In this document: piece after piece, positions 1 to 5,719 of the stretch | Position numbering within the stretch: position 1 is the first letter of the stretch | Layout: every line of letters begins with the position of its first letter | Assembly (NCBI GenBank): GCA_021810175.1 | Contig: JAJZJJ010000200.1 | Coordinates: forward strand, 1 to 6,078 | Length of the DNA: 6,078 bases | Origin: Acidobacteriota bacterium | GTDB lineage: Bacteria > Acidobacteriota > Terriglobia > Terriglobales > Acidobacteriaceae | Direction: 5' to 3' | The notes under the pieces: model-generated | What the model was told of the DNA's origin: nothing | Seen by the model: only the letters and a program-made list of their open reading frames with translations | Database searches by the model: none | Program-made: the position numbers and the translations under genes

Positions 1-279
1 ATTCACCGCCATCCGCGCCAACGTCACATAAGGAACTCCCCGCAGCCACGCCGCCACAATCAGAATCAGCGACGCCAGCCCCGCCAGCACATCACCAAAG
101 CCCGGAATCAGCCCAATCACCCCGTCGAAACCAATCCGAATCGCCGTCCCTGGAATCCGAAACCAGTCGTCCAGCAGATGCGCCAGCAGATCCAGATTGT
201 CATCGCCCAGCCAGCGGCCACCCGCATTCCACCTCGGGCGCAGCGGCAGCAGCACTTCCGGTTCCTGTACTCTCGCCAT
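1..279 (-). CDS. DUF4112 family membrane protein (partial, 3' end off the left edge)
   Basis: The minus strand reads openly from an ATG at 279 to the window edge, giving 93 residues with no stop, so the C-terminus lies outside the window. The protein has the DUF4112 pattern: LLDDWFRIPGTAIRIG at about residues 37-52, then GLIPGFGDVLAG around 57-68, then a hydrophobic stretch (about 68-81) and GVPYVTLARMAVN at the edge. DUF4112 proteins are small bacterial membrane proteins of unknown biochemical role; the GLIPGxGD motif is a family hallmark that I recall rather than searched. The start is supported by AGGAG four bases upstream. It is transcribed away from tRNA-His. Family assignment is fairly secure; function is unknown. 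Confidence 0.85.
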   Translation of the reverse strand, partial: MARVQEPEVLLPLRPRWNAGGRWLGDDNLDLLAHLLDDWFRIPGTAIRIGFDGVIGLIPGFGDVLAGLASLILIVAAWLRGVPYVTLARMAVN

Positions 280-283
280 CGTT

Positions 284-288
284 CTCCT
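284..288 (-). promoter_or_regulatory. Ribosome binding site of the DUF4112 gene
   Basis: On the minus strand AGGAG stands four bases before the ATG at 279. The spacing is short, but this is one of only two clear Shine-Dalgarno sequences in the window and it fixes the start of the partial gene. Confidence 0.6.
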
Positions 289-317
289 GTCTGCATTCAA
301 TACGGCCTTCCGGGCGG

Positions 318-345
318 CGTATACACTGCGTATGCCCTCGGTCCA
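318..345 (-). promoter_or_regulatory. Possible promoter of the DUF4112 gene
   Basis: Read on the minus strand, TGGACC (340-345, four of six matches to TTGACA) is followed after 16 bases by TATACG (318-323, four of six matches to TATAAT). Transcription would begin near 311, leaving a leader of about 30 bases that contains the AGGAG site. Both boxes are imperfect, so this is only a candidate. It would lie back-to-back with the tRNA-His promoter. Confidence 0.3.
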
Positions 346-357
346 CCGTGGCAAAAA

Positions 358-366
358 TGCTACAAT
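358..366 (+). promoter_or_regulatory. Extended -10 promoter of tRNA-His
   Basis: TGCTACAAT at 358-366 matches the extended -10 form TGnTATAAT at all but one base. The start of transcription would fall near 373, six bases before the mature tRNA 5' end, a short leader of the kind RNase P removes. There is no good -35 at 16-18 bases upstream (338-343 is TCGGTC), which fits a promoter that relies on the extended -10. Confidence 0.55.
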
Positions 367-378
367 CAACTCTTGTGT

Positions 379-454
379 GGCGGCTATAGTTCAGCGGCAG
401 AACGCCTGACTGTGGCTCAGGATGTCGTGGGTTCGATCCCCACTAGCCGCCCCA
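379..454 (+). tRNA. tRNA-His (anticodon GTG)
   Basis: The sequence folds into a complete cloverleaf. The acceptor stem is the eight-pair form typical of tRNA-His: encoded G-1 at 379 pairs with C73 at 451, and 380-386 pairs with 444-450. The D arm is GTTC/GAAC (389-392 with 400-403). The anticodon stem is CCTGA/TCAGG (405-409 with 417-421), with loop CTGTGGC and anticodon GTG at 412-414. The variable region is five bases (422-426), and the T arm is GTGGG/CCCAC around TTCGATC. CCA is encoded at 452-454. The extra G-1:C73 pair is the main identity element for histidyl-tRNA synthetase. The tRNA decodes CAC and CAU. No tRNA neighbour or U-run terminator is seen directly downstream. Confidence 0.97.
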
Positions 455-486
455 TCCCAACCCCTGCGCAGCCGAACATAAAGCAA

Positions 487-492
487 TACAAT
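487..492 (+). promoter_or_regulatory. Candidate -10 element of the YheT-like hydrolase gene
   Basis: TACAAT lies ten bases before the ATG at 503, so transcription would start near 499 and leave a leader of about four bases. No Shine-Dalgarno sequence precedes the ATG, which fits a nearly leaderless message. A weak TGCGCA (465-470) sits 16 bases upstream in the -35 position. The alternative is readthrough from tRNA-His. Confidence 0.35.
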
Positions 493-502
493 TCCGCATA
501 GC

Positions 503-1675
503 ATGCCAGCAGATGGCGCATCCCGCACCAGCGACCCTACCACCGTGACCACCCCCGCACACCGGCAAGCACCCGGCTCACTCCTCACCCAGCCGGAACC
601 CATCCAGCTGCCCGTCGACCCCATCCCCGCGCTCGTGCCGCCCTTCGTTCCGCGCCGCTATCTGCACAACGGTCACTTGCAGACCCTCGCCGGCAACTTC
701 CTCCCGCGCCACCTTACCCTCCCTGAACCCGAATCTCTCTTCGTCGAAGTCGAAGGCCCCGTCGACGAGTACGGCCCCACGCAAATCCTCTGCCACTGCC
801 ACTGGCAGCCTCTGGAAGTCCGCCGTCGCCGCCTCACTATCGTCCTCGTTCACGGCCTTGAGGGCTCCTCTCGTTCGCAGTACATCATCGGCAACACAAC
901 CCGCGCGCTCGCCGCCGGCTGTAACGTCGTCCGCATGAACATGCGCAGTTGCGGCGGCACCGATCATCTCACGCCCACCATCTATCACTCCGGCCGCTCC
1001 GGCGACGTCGCCAGAGTCCTCTCCCGCATACTTTCTGATCAGCAACTCGAATCCATCGCCCTCGTCGGCTACTCCATGGGTGGCAATCTCGTTCTTAAGC
1101 TCCTCGGCGAATACGCCGACGCCCCGCCCCCGCAGCTCAAATCCGTCGTCGGCATCTCGCCGCTCATGGATCTCACACCCTCCTCAGCCGCGCTCCATGA
1201 GCCCGCCAATCGCATTTACGAGTGGCACTTCCTTCGCAACATGCGCCGCCGCCTCCACTGCAAAGCGAAGCTCTTCCCGCGCCTTTATCAGCCGGCGCTC
1301 AAAGCCCCGCTCCACACCATGCGCGAGTTTGACGAGCACATCGTCGCCCGCTATGGCAACTTCCGCGATGCCGACGACTACTACACCACCGTCGCCAGTT
1401 CCCAGTACGCATCCACATTCCGTGTTCCAACACTCATTCTCCACTCCACGGATGATCCCTTCATCCGCATGCTGCCTTCCACGCGCGCCGCGCTCCTCGC
1501 CAATCCCCACGTCACATTTGTCGAAACCGCGCACGGCGGCCACTGTGCCTTCCTCACCGATCCCGACCCCAGCGCCAACCGTGCCACCCAGGTTTCTCCG
1601 CGCGACGGTTACTGGGCCGAGCACCTGCTCCTCAACTACCTCCTCCATCAATCCGGTCACAGCCATGGAAGCTGA
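503..1675 (+). CDS. YheT-type alpha/beta hydrolase
   Basis: This 390-residue protein matches the YheT (COG0429) group of alpha/beta hydrolases, putative cytoplasmic carboxylesterases whose natural substrates are mostly unknown. The family opening FVPRRYLHNGHLQT is at about 48-61. The oxyanion strand LVHGLEGSS is at 115-123. The nucleophile elbow GYSMGG puts the catalytic Ser at 191, the acid is in HSTDDPF (Asp317 or Asp318), and HGGHCAF supplies His347. NMRSCGGTD (146-154) is another family block. All triad residues are present and no signal peptide or membrane segment is seen. The first 45 or so residues are Pro/Thr-rich and unlike the fold. The ATG at 503 has no Shine-Dalgarno, so a later start is possible. 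The stop overlaps the start of the next gene by 11 bases. Family sure, substrate unknown. Confidence 0.9.
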   Translation: MPADGASRTSDPTTVTTPAHRQAPGSLLTQPEPIQLPVDPIPALVPPFVPRRYLHNGHLQTLAGNFLPRHLTLPEPESLFVEVEGPVDEYGPTQILCHCHWQPLEVRRRRLTIVLVHGLEGSSRSQYIIGNTTRALAAGCNVVRMNMRSCGGTDHLTPTIYHSGRSGDVARVLSRILSDQQLESIALVGYSMGGNLVLKLLGEYADAPPPQLKSVVGISPLMDLTPSSAALHEPANRIYEWHFLRNMRRRLHCKAKLFPRLYQPALKAPLHTMREFDEHIVARYGNFRDADDYYTTVASSQYASTFRVPTLILHSTDDPFIRMLPSTRAALLANPHVTFVETAHGGHCAFLTDPDPSANRATQVSPRDGYWAEHLLLNYLLHQSGHSHGS

Positions 1676-2279
1676 CTGGTCCGCCGAAATCGCACCCGGC
1701 CTGCCGGAAATCATCGTCCCCTGGTCCGCAGAACCGCTGGCCGAAGATCCCACCCACGCCTCCGGAGAAACCCTCGCCTGGTGCGACCTCCGCCACGCCG
1801 GCCATCACCTTGAGGCCGCCATCCAGTCCATTCCTTCCGCTGCGGCCGAACCCGCGCTCGCCGCCGCGCTTCGCACCCTCCACTCGCCCGGCTCCTCCTG
1901 GTTCACCTCCAAGTGTGACCTCTGGACCACCACCCCGGCCGATCCGGATTCGCCTGACCCTTACGAATTCGACGCTGCCGATCTCGCGCCCGCCCCACTC
2001 CATCTCTGCGCGTCCTACATCGACATGCTCGCAACCGACCCCGCACTCTTCGCATCCTTCGCCGCGCACAAAGCCTTGCTCGATACCCTCGTCGCCGCCC
2101 TCCGTGCGCAGCCCCAGCCCCATGCCCGTGTCGATCTCGTTCTCCGTGCCGCCCGCATCGACAACTCTCCTGGCTTCGCTGTCACCGCCTACGCCGCCGG
2201 TTGCGGCCTCACCGCCGCCGATGCCCACCGCGCCTGGCAACTCGCTCTCGACCGCCTCATCGCCGCGCTGCACAGTTAG
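1665..2279 (+). CDS. Conserved-looking hypothetical protein coupled to the YheT-like hydrolase
   Basis: This gene encodes 204 residues of unknown function. The reading frame is open much further upstream inside the hydrolase gene, but ATG 1665 is chosen because the sequence before it is low-complexity Ser/Pro/Thr shadow, whereas a normal composition begins at MEADWSAEIAPGLPEIIVPW. The start overlaps the hydrolase stop by 11 bases with no Shine-Dalgarno, pointing to translational coupling. Blocks that look structured are WFTSKCDLW (79-87), DPYEFDA (98-104), SYIDML (117-122), RVDLVLRAA (155-163) and GFAVTAYAAGCG (170-181). The protein is acidic and Ala-rich, probably soluble, with no signal peptide or transmembrane helix. 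Cysteines are at 40, 84, 115 and 180. I do not recognise a named domain. Coding is supported by frame position, composition and tight spacing. Joint work with the hydrolase is inference. Confidence 0.8.
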   Translation: MEADWSAEIAPGLPEIIVPWSAEPLAEDPTHASGETLAWCDLRHAGHHLEAAIQSIPSAAAEPALAAALRTLHSPGSSWFTSKCDLWTTTPADPDSPDPYEFDAADLAPAPLHLCASYIDMLATDPALFASFAAHKALLDTLVAALRAQPQPHARVDLVLRAARIDNSPGFAVTAYAAGCGLTAADAHRAWQLALDRLIAALHS

Positions 2280-2292
2280 CATTTCGCTTCTC

Positions 2293-2298
2293 TATACT
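2293..2298 (+). promoter_or_regulatory. -10 element of the first esterase gene, giving a leaderless GTG start
   Basis: TATACT (five of six matches to TATAAT) ends seven bases before the GTG at 2306, so RNA would start at or one base before the start codon. No Shine-Dalgarno is present. The nine-base string TCTATACTG is repeated at exactly the same distance from the start codon of the second esterase, which supports it being functional. A weak TGCACA (2269-2274) lies 18 bases upstream. Confidence 0.5.
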
Positions 2299-2305
2299 GT
2301 TGGCC

Positions 2306-3298
2306 GTGAACAACCTGCGTCTTTCCTCGCTCCTTCTGGCCTTCGCCGCACTTCTCGCCTCCACCCTGCCCGCATCCGCACAGCCTGATTGGCTCAAGAC
2401 CATCCCCAAGCCCATCCCGCTCTACCAGGGCACACCACCGGGCGCGCTTGGCGACAAGCCCGCGGACATTCCCAAGCTCTACGTCATGCTCCCTAAAAAG
2501 CCCACCACCAGCGCCGCCATGCTCGTCATTCCCGGCGGCGGATATGTATTTGTCGCTCTCGGACACGAAGGTCTTCAAATCGGCAACTGGCTGCGTTCGC
2601 AAGGCATGCCGGCCATCGTCCTTGATTACCGCGTCGCCCCCTACAACTACCCTGTCGAAATCGAAGACGGCATTCAGGCCATGCGCGTCATCCGCGCTCA
2701 CGCCAAAGAGTGGGGCATCGATCCCAATCGCATCGGCGTCTGGGGATTCTCCGCCGGCGGTCACCTCGCATCCACCCTCGGCACCCACTGCAACAAGACC
2801 AACCACGACGCCGCCAACCCCATCGACCGACTCAGTTGCAAGCCGGACTTCATGGTCCTTTCCTACCCCGTCATCTCCATGCGCAAGTCCATCACTCATC
2901 CCGGCTCGCGCCTCAACCTGCTTGGGCCGCACCCATCACCAAAACTCGTCAGCGAATTCTCCAATGAGCTGCGCGTCACGCCCAGCACCCCGCCCACATT
3001 TATCTTTGTCACCCAGCGCGACCCCATCGTGCCTGTTCAGAACTCCTATGACTTCTTCCAGGCCATGATTCGCAACCACGTCCCCGGCGAGCTCCACGTC
3101 TACGACTACGGCGTCCACGGCTGCGGCCTTTGCGGAACCATCCCCGCGCTGCGCAGCTACCCCAGCCTCCTGCGCCAGTGGCTCATCGACCACAGCTGGC
3201 TTCCCGCCGATGCACCCCAGCCGCCAGCGCCCGGCCCCAACTGGCAGGACTGGCCCACCGGCCTCGAAGGCCCCGGCATGCTCACCAACACGAAATAG
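2306..3298 (+). CDS. Secreted alpha/beta hydrolase, acetyl-xylan-esterase-like (paralogue A)
   Basis: This 330-residue esterase belongs to the BD-FAE/Aes-like alpha/beta hydrolases, which often deacylate plant polysaccharides. GTG 2306 is chosen because homology with paralogue B begins there and the upstream frame overlaps the previous gene. A Sec signal peptide occupies 1-25, with cleavage likely at ASA|Q. The oxyanion loop is IPGGGY (75-80). RIGVWGFSAGGHLAST carries the nucleophile Ser149, TQRDP carries Asp239, and YGVHGCG carries His271. SRLNLLG (201-207) and ELRVTPSTPPTF (221-232) are family blocks. Four cysteines (162, 178, 273, 276) are shared with paralogue B. After the last helix (WLIDHSWL, 292-299) comes a Pro/Trp-rich tail of about 30 residues. 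The enzyme probably acts in the periplasm or outside the cell on acetylated glycan; the exact substrate is not readable. A terminator follows. Confidence 0.9.
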   Translation: MNNLRLSSLLLAFAALLASTLPASAQPDWLKTIPKPIPLYQGTPPGALGDKPADIPKLYVMLPKKPTTSAAMLVIPGGGYVFVALGHEGLQIGNWLRSQGMPAIVLDYRVAPYNYPVEIEDGIQAMRVIRAHAKEWGIDPNRIGVWGFSAGGHLASTLGTHCNKTNHDAANPIDRLSCKPDFMVLSYPVISMRKSITHPGSRLNLLGPHPSPKLVSEFSNELRVTPSTPPTFIFVTQRDPIVPVQNSYDFFQAMIRNHVPGELHVYDYGVHGCGLCGTIPALRSYPSLLRQWLIDHSWLPADAPQPPAPGPNWQDWPTGLEGPGMLTNTK

Positions 3299-3315
3299 CA
3301 CCTCTTGCCCCAGAG

Positions 3316-3353
3316 CGGCACTCGCCCCTGCCAGACGAGTGCCGTTTTCATTT
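3316..3353 (+). terminator. Intrinsic terminator after the first esterase
   Basis: CGGCACTCG (3316-3324) pairs perfectly with CGAGTGCCG (3336-3344) around an 11-base loop and is followed by TTTTCATTT. The stem can extend through AGAG (3312-3315) against the T-run. It starts 18 bases after the TAG of paralogue A, so the second esterase needs its own promoter. Confidence 0.85.
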
Positions 3354-3453
3354 CCAACTCCGATCAGACAGCCGAATCCGCCACGCCTCGTGAGCGCACA
3401 CAACTTGAAGTGCCGGCAACAAGGCCCCGCTGCGCTCGCATGATTCAGAAATC

Positions 3454-3459
3454 TATACT
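3454..3459 (+). promoter_or_regulatory. -10 element of the second esterase gene, giving a leaderless GTG start
   Basis: TATACT lies seven bases before GTG 3467, inside the string TCTATACTG at 3452-3460. The intervening bases differ from the first esterase copy (ACTCTC against TTGGCC) while the box and spacing are kept. A weak TGCGCT (3431-3436) lies 17 bases upstream. A terminator separates this gene from the one before, so a promoter is expected here. Confidence 0.55.
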
Positions 3460-3466
3460 GACTCTC

Positions 3467-4459
3467 GTGAAGAACCTACGCATTGCCCCCCTCGTTCTCC
3501 TCTTCGCCGCACTCATCGCCATTACCCAGCCTGCTTTCGCACAAACCGTCTCCATGCAGGGCGTGCCCACGCCCATTCACCTTTACAAAGGCACACCGCC
3601 CGGAGCACACGGTCATGGCGTGCGTGATATCCCGCTTCTCTATGTCATGCTTCCCAAAAAACCCGTCACCAGTACGGCCATTCTGGTCATCCCCGGCGGC
3701 GCTTATGACCACGTCGCTATCGGCCAGGAAGGCTTCCAGATCGGAGAGTGGATTCGCTCCCAGGGCATGCCCGCCTTCGTCCTCGACTATCGCGTCGCCC
3801 CCCGATACCGCTACCCCGCCGAAATCGAAGACGGCATGCGCGCCGTGCGCCTCATCCGCGCTCACGCCCAGGAGTGGGGCATCGACCCCAACCGCATCGG
3901 CGTCTGGGGCTCATCTGCCGGCGGACACCTCGCATCCACCCTCGGCACCCACTGCAACAAACCCAACCTCAGTGCGTCCGATCCTATTGATCGCCTCAGT
4001 TGCAAGCCCGACTTCATGATCCTCGCCTATCCGGTCATCTCCATGCGCAAGTCCATCACCAATATGGAAACTCGCCGCTCCCTGCTCGGGCCCAACCCAT
4101 CCCCCCAGCTCGTGCGCGAATTCTCCAACGAGCTCCACGTTACGCCCAGCACGCCGCCCACTTTCCTCTTCGTCACCCAGCGCGATCCCGCGGTCCCCGT
4201 CCAGAACTCGCTCGACTTCTACGCCGCCCTGACCCGCAATCACGTCCCAGCTGAGCTCCACGTCTTCGACTACGCCATCCATGGCTGCGGCCTCTGCGGC
4301 TCCATCTTGCCCCTGCGCGTCTGGCCCTCCATGCTGCGCCGCTGGCTCATCGACCACAGCTGGCTCCCGTCCAACGCGCCCCAGCCGCCCGCGCCGCAAC
4401 CTAACTGGCCCAGCTGGCCTCCCGGCTTCCAGGGTCCCGGCATGCCCCACAAAAAGTAG
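3467..4459 (+). CDS. Secreted alpha/beta hydrolase, acetyl-xylan-esterase-like (paralogue B)
   Basis: This is a tandem paralogue of the preceding esterase, also 330 residues; my hand alignment gives roughly 237 identities, about 72%. The signal peptide occupies 1-25 with likely cleavage at AFA|Q. The oxyanion loop is IPGGAY (75-80), where A has GGGY. The nucleophile elbow GSSAGG has Ser150, TQRDP has Asp240 and HGCGLCG has His282, so the triad is intact. Cysteines 163, 179, 284 and 287 match A. The Pro/Trp-rich tail is also conserved. An in-frame ATG at 3440 would add nine residues, but the match with A begins at the GTG, no Shine-Dalgarno serves the ATG and the -10 box lies between the two. 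It is likely an extracytoplasmic deacylase of a glycan. Differences around the active site suggest altered substrate choice, which is inference. Confidence 0.9.
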   Translation: MKNLRIAPLVLLFAALIAITQPAFAQTVSMQGVPTPIHLYKGTPPGAHGHGVRDIPLLYVMLPKKPVTSTAILVIPGGAYDHVAIGQEGFQIGEWIRSQGMPAFVLDYRVAPRYRYPAEIEDGMRAVRLIRAHAQEWGIDPNRIGVWGSSAGGHLASTLGTHCNKPNLSASDPIDRLSCKPDFMILAYPVISMRKSITNMETRRSLLGPNPSPQLVREFSNELHVTPSTPPTFLFVTQRDPAVPVQNSLDFYAALTRNHVPAELHVFDYAIHGCGLCGSILPLRVWPSMLRRWLIDHSWLPSNAPQPPAPQPNWPSWPPGFQGPGMPHKK

Positions 4460-4475
4460 TCCCTATCGGCCCGCA

Positions 4476-4506
4476 CTGGCACTCTGAAACGATACGAAAG
4501 TGCCGG
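4476..4506 (+). terminator. Hairpin without U-tract after the second esterase (degenerate or leaky terminator)
   Basis: CTGGCACT (4476-4483) pairs with AGTGCCGG (4499-4506), with one G-T wobble, around a 15-base loop. The core GGCACT/AGTGCC is the same as in the terminator after the first esterase, but no T-run follows. It ends only 19 bases before the GH130 ATG. It may attenuate or be passed through, letting the esterase and GH130 genes share transcripts. Confidence 0.4.
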
Positions 4507-4511
4507 CGCGC

Positions 4512-4516
4512 AGGAG
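4512..4516 (+). promoter_or_regulatory. Ribosome binding site of the GH130 gene
   Basis: AGGAG lies nine bases before ATG 4526 and fixes that start. It contrasts with the four plus-strand genes upstream, none of which has a recognisable Shine-Dalgarno, and fits translation from a longer message. Confidence 0.75.
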
Positions 4517-4525
4517 CTTCAGGAA

Positions 4526-5683
4526 ATGACCTCTCTTCTCAGTTCGCACTCCGCTCACAAACGCGCCGCCGTATCCCTGGCCGTCTGTCTCCTTGCCACT
4601 GCGGCTGTCCTCACACCCCCCTCGTGCTCCGCGCAGCCCAACTGGACCCTAAGTCCCTTTACCCGCCCCATCGACGCGCCCATCCTCACGCCCAACCCGC
4701 GCGCCGTTTTCTTCGACCCAATTCGCCACACGCTCGTCCATTGGGAGGCAACCAGCACCTTCAACCCCGCTGCCATCGTCCGTAACGGCAAGGTCTACGT
4801 CCTCTATCGCGCAGAAGACAACACCGGCAAGGACGCCATCGGCATGCACACCTCGCGTCTCGGCCTTGCCTGGAGCACCGACGGCATCCACTTCACACGG
4901 CGCGCCACACCCGTCTTCTATCCCGCCAACGACGCGCAAAAGAGCCGCGAATGGCCCGGCGGCGTCGAAGATCCACGCATCACCGAAGGCCCGCACGGTA
5001 CTTACTACCTCACCTACACCCAGTGGAACCGCAAGGCCACCAGCATCGGCCTCGCCACCTCCAAAGATCTCCTCCACTGGAAAAAATACGGCCCCATCTT
5101 TCCTCACACACTCGGTCCGGCCTTCCGCAGTTACAAATCCGGCGGAATCCTCACTCACCTCGTCCACGGCCACCTTATCGCCGCCAGAATTCACAACAAG
5201 TACTGGATGTACTGGGGCGAAAAGCAGGTCCACCTCGCCTGGTCACGAGACCTCATCCACTGGACGCCGGTCATGAACAAGCGCGGCCACGCACTCGTCC
5301 TGCTCAAGCGCCGCCCGGGGCTCTTTGACAGTGGATTTCCCGAGATGGGTCCGCCGCCCGTCCTCACTTCCAAAGGCATCGTCGTCATTTACAACGCAAG
5401 AAACGCGCTCAAGGACGGCGATCCCGCACTCGGCCCCGGCGCATACTCCGACGGCCAGGCTCTCTTTTCCGCCAGCGACCCCGCCAAACTGCTGGCCCGC
5501 ACCACCAGGCCCTTCTTCTATCCTGAGCGTGCCTTCGAGAAAACAGGCCAGTACGGCGCCGGAACTACCTTCGCCGAAGGCCTCGTCTACTTCAAGCACC
5601 GCTGGTTTCTCTACTACGGCTGCGCAGACTCCCGCGTCGGCGTCGCCGTCTCGCAACCATCCCGCGCACCAGCAGGGAAGTAA
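4526..5683 (+). CDS. Secreted GH130 family glycosidase (possible beta-mannosidase)
   Basis: This 385-residue protein has the GH130 five-bladed propeller layout. GH130 contains mannoside phosphorylases and beta-1,2-mannosidases. FNPAAIVRNGKVYVLYRAED (79-98) and SRLGLAWSTDG (110-120) form the first blades. GGVEDPRI (145-152) holds the conserved catalytic Asp149. LATSKDLLHW (176-185) and LAWSRDLIHW (237-246) are blade repeats. DSGFPEMGPPPVL (268-280), VVIYNA (286-291) and YYGCAD (363-368) follow. Phosphorylases usually have a phosphate-binding His as YHG where this protein has YNA, and Glu273 lies near the site, so I favour a hydrolase. A signal peptide covers 1-36 with cleavage near CSA|Q; Cys34 does not sit in a good lipobox. 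Export also argues against an intracellular phosphorylase. It follows two secreted esterases, suggesting joint glycan breakdown. Family confident, activity inferred. Confidence 0.88.
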   Translation: MTSLLSSHSAHKRAAVSLAVCLLATAAVLTPPSCSAQPNWTLSPFTRPIDAPILTPNPRAVFFDPIRHTLVHWEATSTFNPAAIVRNGKVYVLYRAEDNTGKDAIGMHTSRLGLAWSTDGIHFTRRATPVFYPANDAQKSREWPGGVEDPRITEGPHGTYYLTYTQWNRKATSIGLATSKDLLHWKKYGPIFPHTLGPAFRSYKSGGILTHLVHGHLIAARIHNKYWMYWGEKQVHLAWSRDLIHWTPVMNKRGHALVLLKRRPGLFDSGFPEMGPPPVLTSKGIVVIYNARNALKDGDPALGPGAYSDGQALFSASDPAKLLARTTRPFFYPERAFEKTGQYGAGTTFAEGLVYFKHRWFLYYGCADSRVGVAVSQPSRAPAGK

Positions 5684-5719
5684 TCCCCGCAGGTTTTTCC
5701 TTTCGCTGCAACGCAAATC

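Noticed and set aside
1080..1664. Extended upstream part of the reading frame that leads into the 204-residue gene
   Set aside because: It lies wholly inside the YheT-like gene in another frame, has Ser/Pro/Thr-rich shadow composition, and plausible protein sequence starts only at ATG 1665.
2201..2305. ATG 2201 as an earlier start for the first esterase
   Set aside because: The added stretch is Arg-rich, overlaps the previous gene and would bury the signal peptide; homology with the second esterase starts at GTG 2306.
2276..2932. Long minus-strand open frame opposite the first esterase, and similar ones elsewhere (such as 578-1045 and 1632-2282)
   Set aside because: They are antisense to confident genes, with Gly/Val/Asp-rich translations typical of the complement of GC-rich coding sequence and no recognisable domain.
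3440..3466. ATG 3440 (or ATG 3305) as the start of the second esterase
   Set aside because: There is no ribosome binding site at suitable spacing, the -10 box lies downstream of both ATGs, and the first esterase aligns from the GTG. ATG 3440 remains the best alternative if the promoter call is wrong.
4526..4635. Lipoprotein signal on the GH130 protein (Cys21 or Cys34)
   Set aside because: Neither LAVC nor PPSC fits a normal lipobox; a Sec signal peptidase I site at CSA|Q fits better and resembles the sites in the two esterases.
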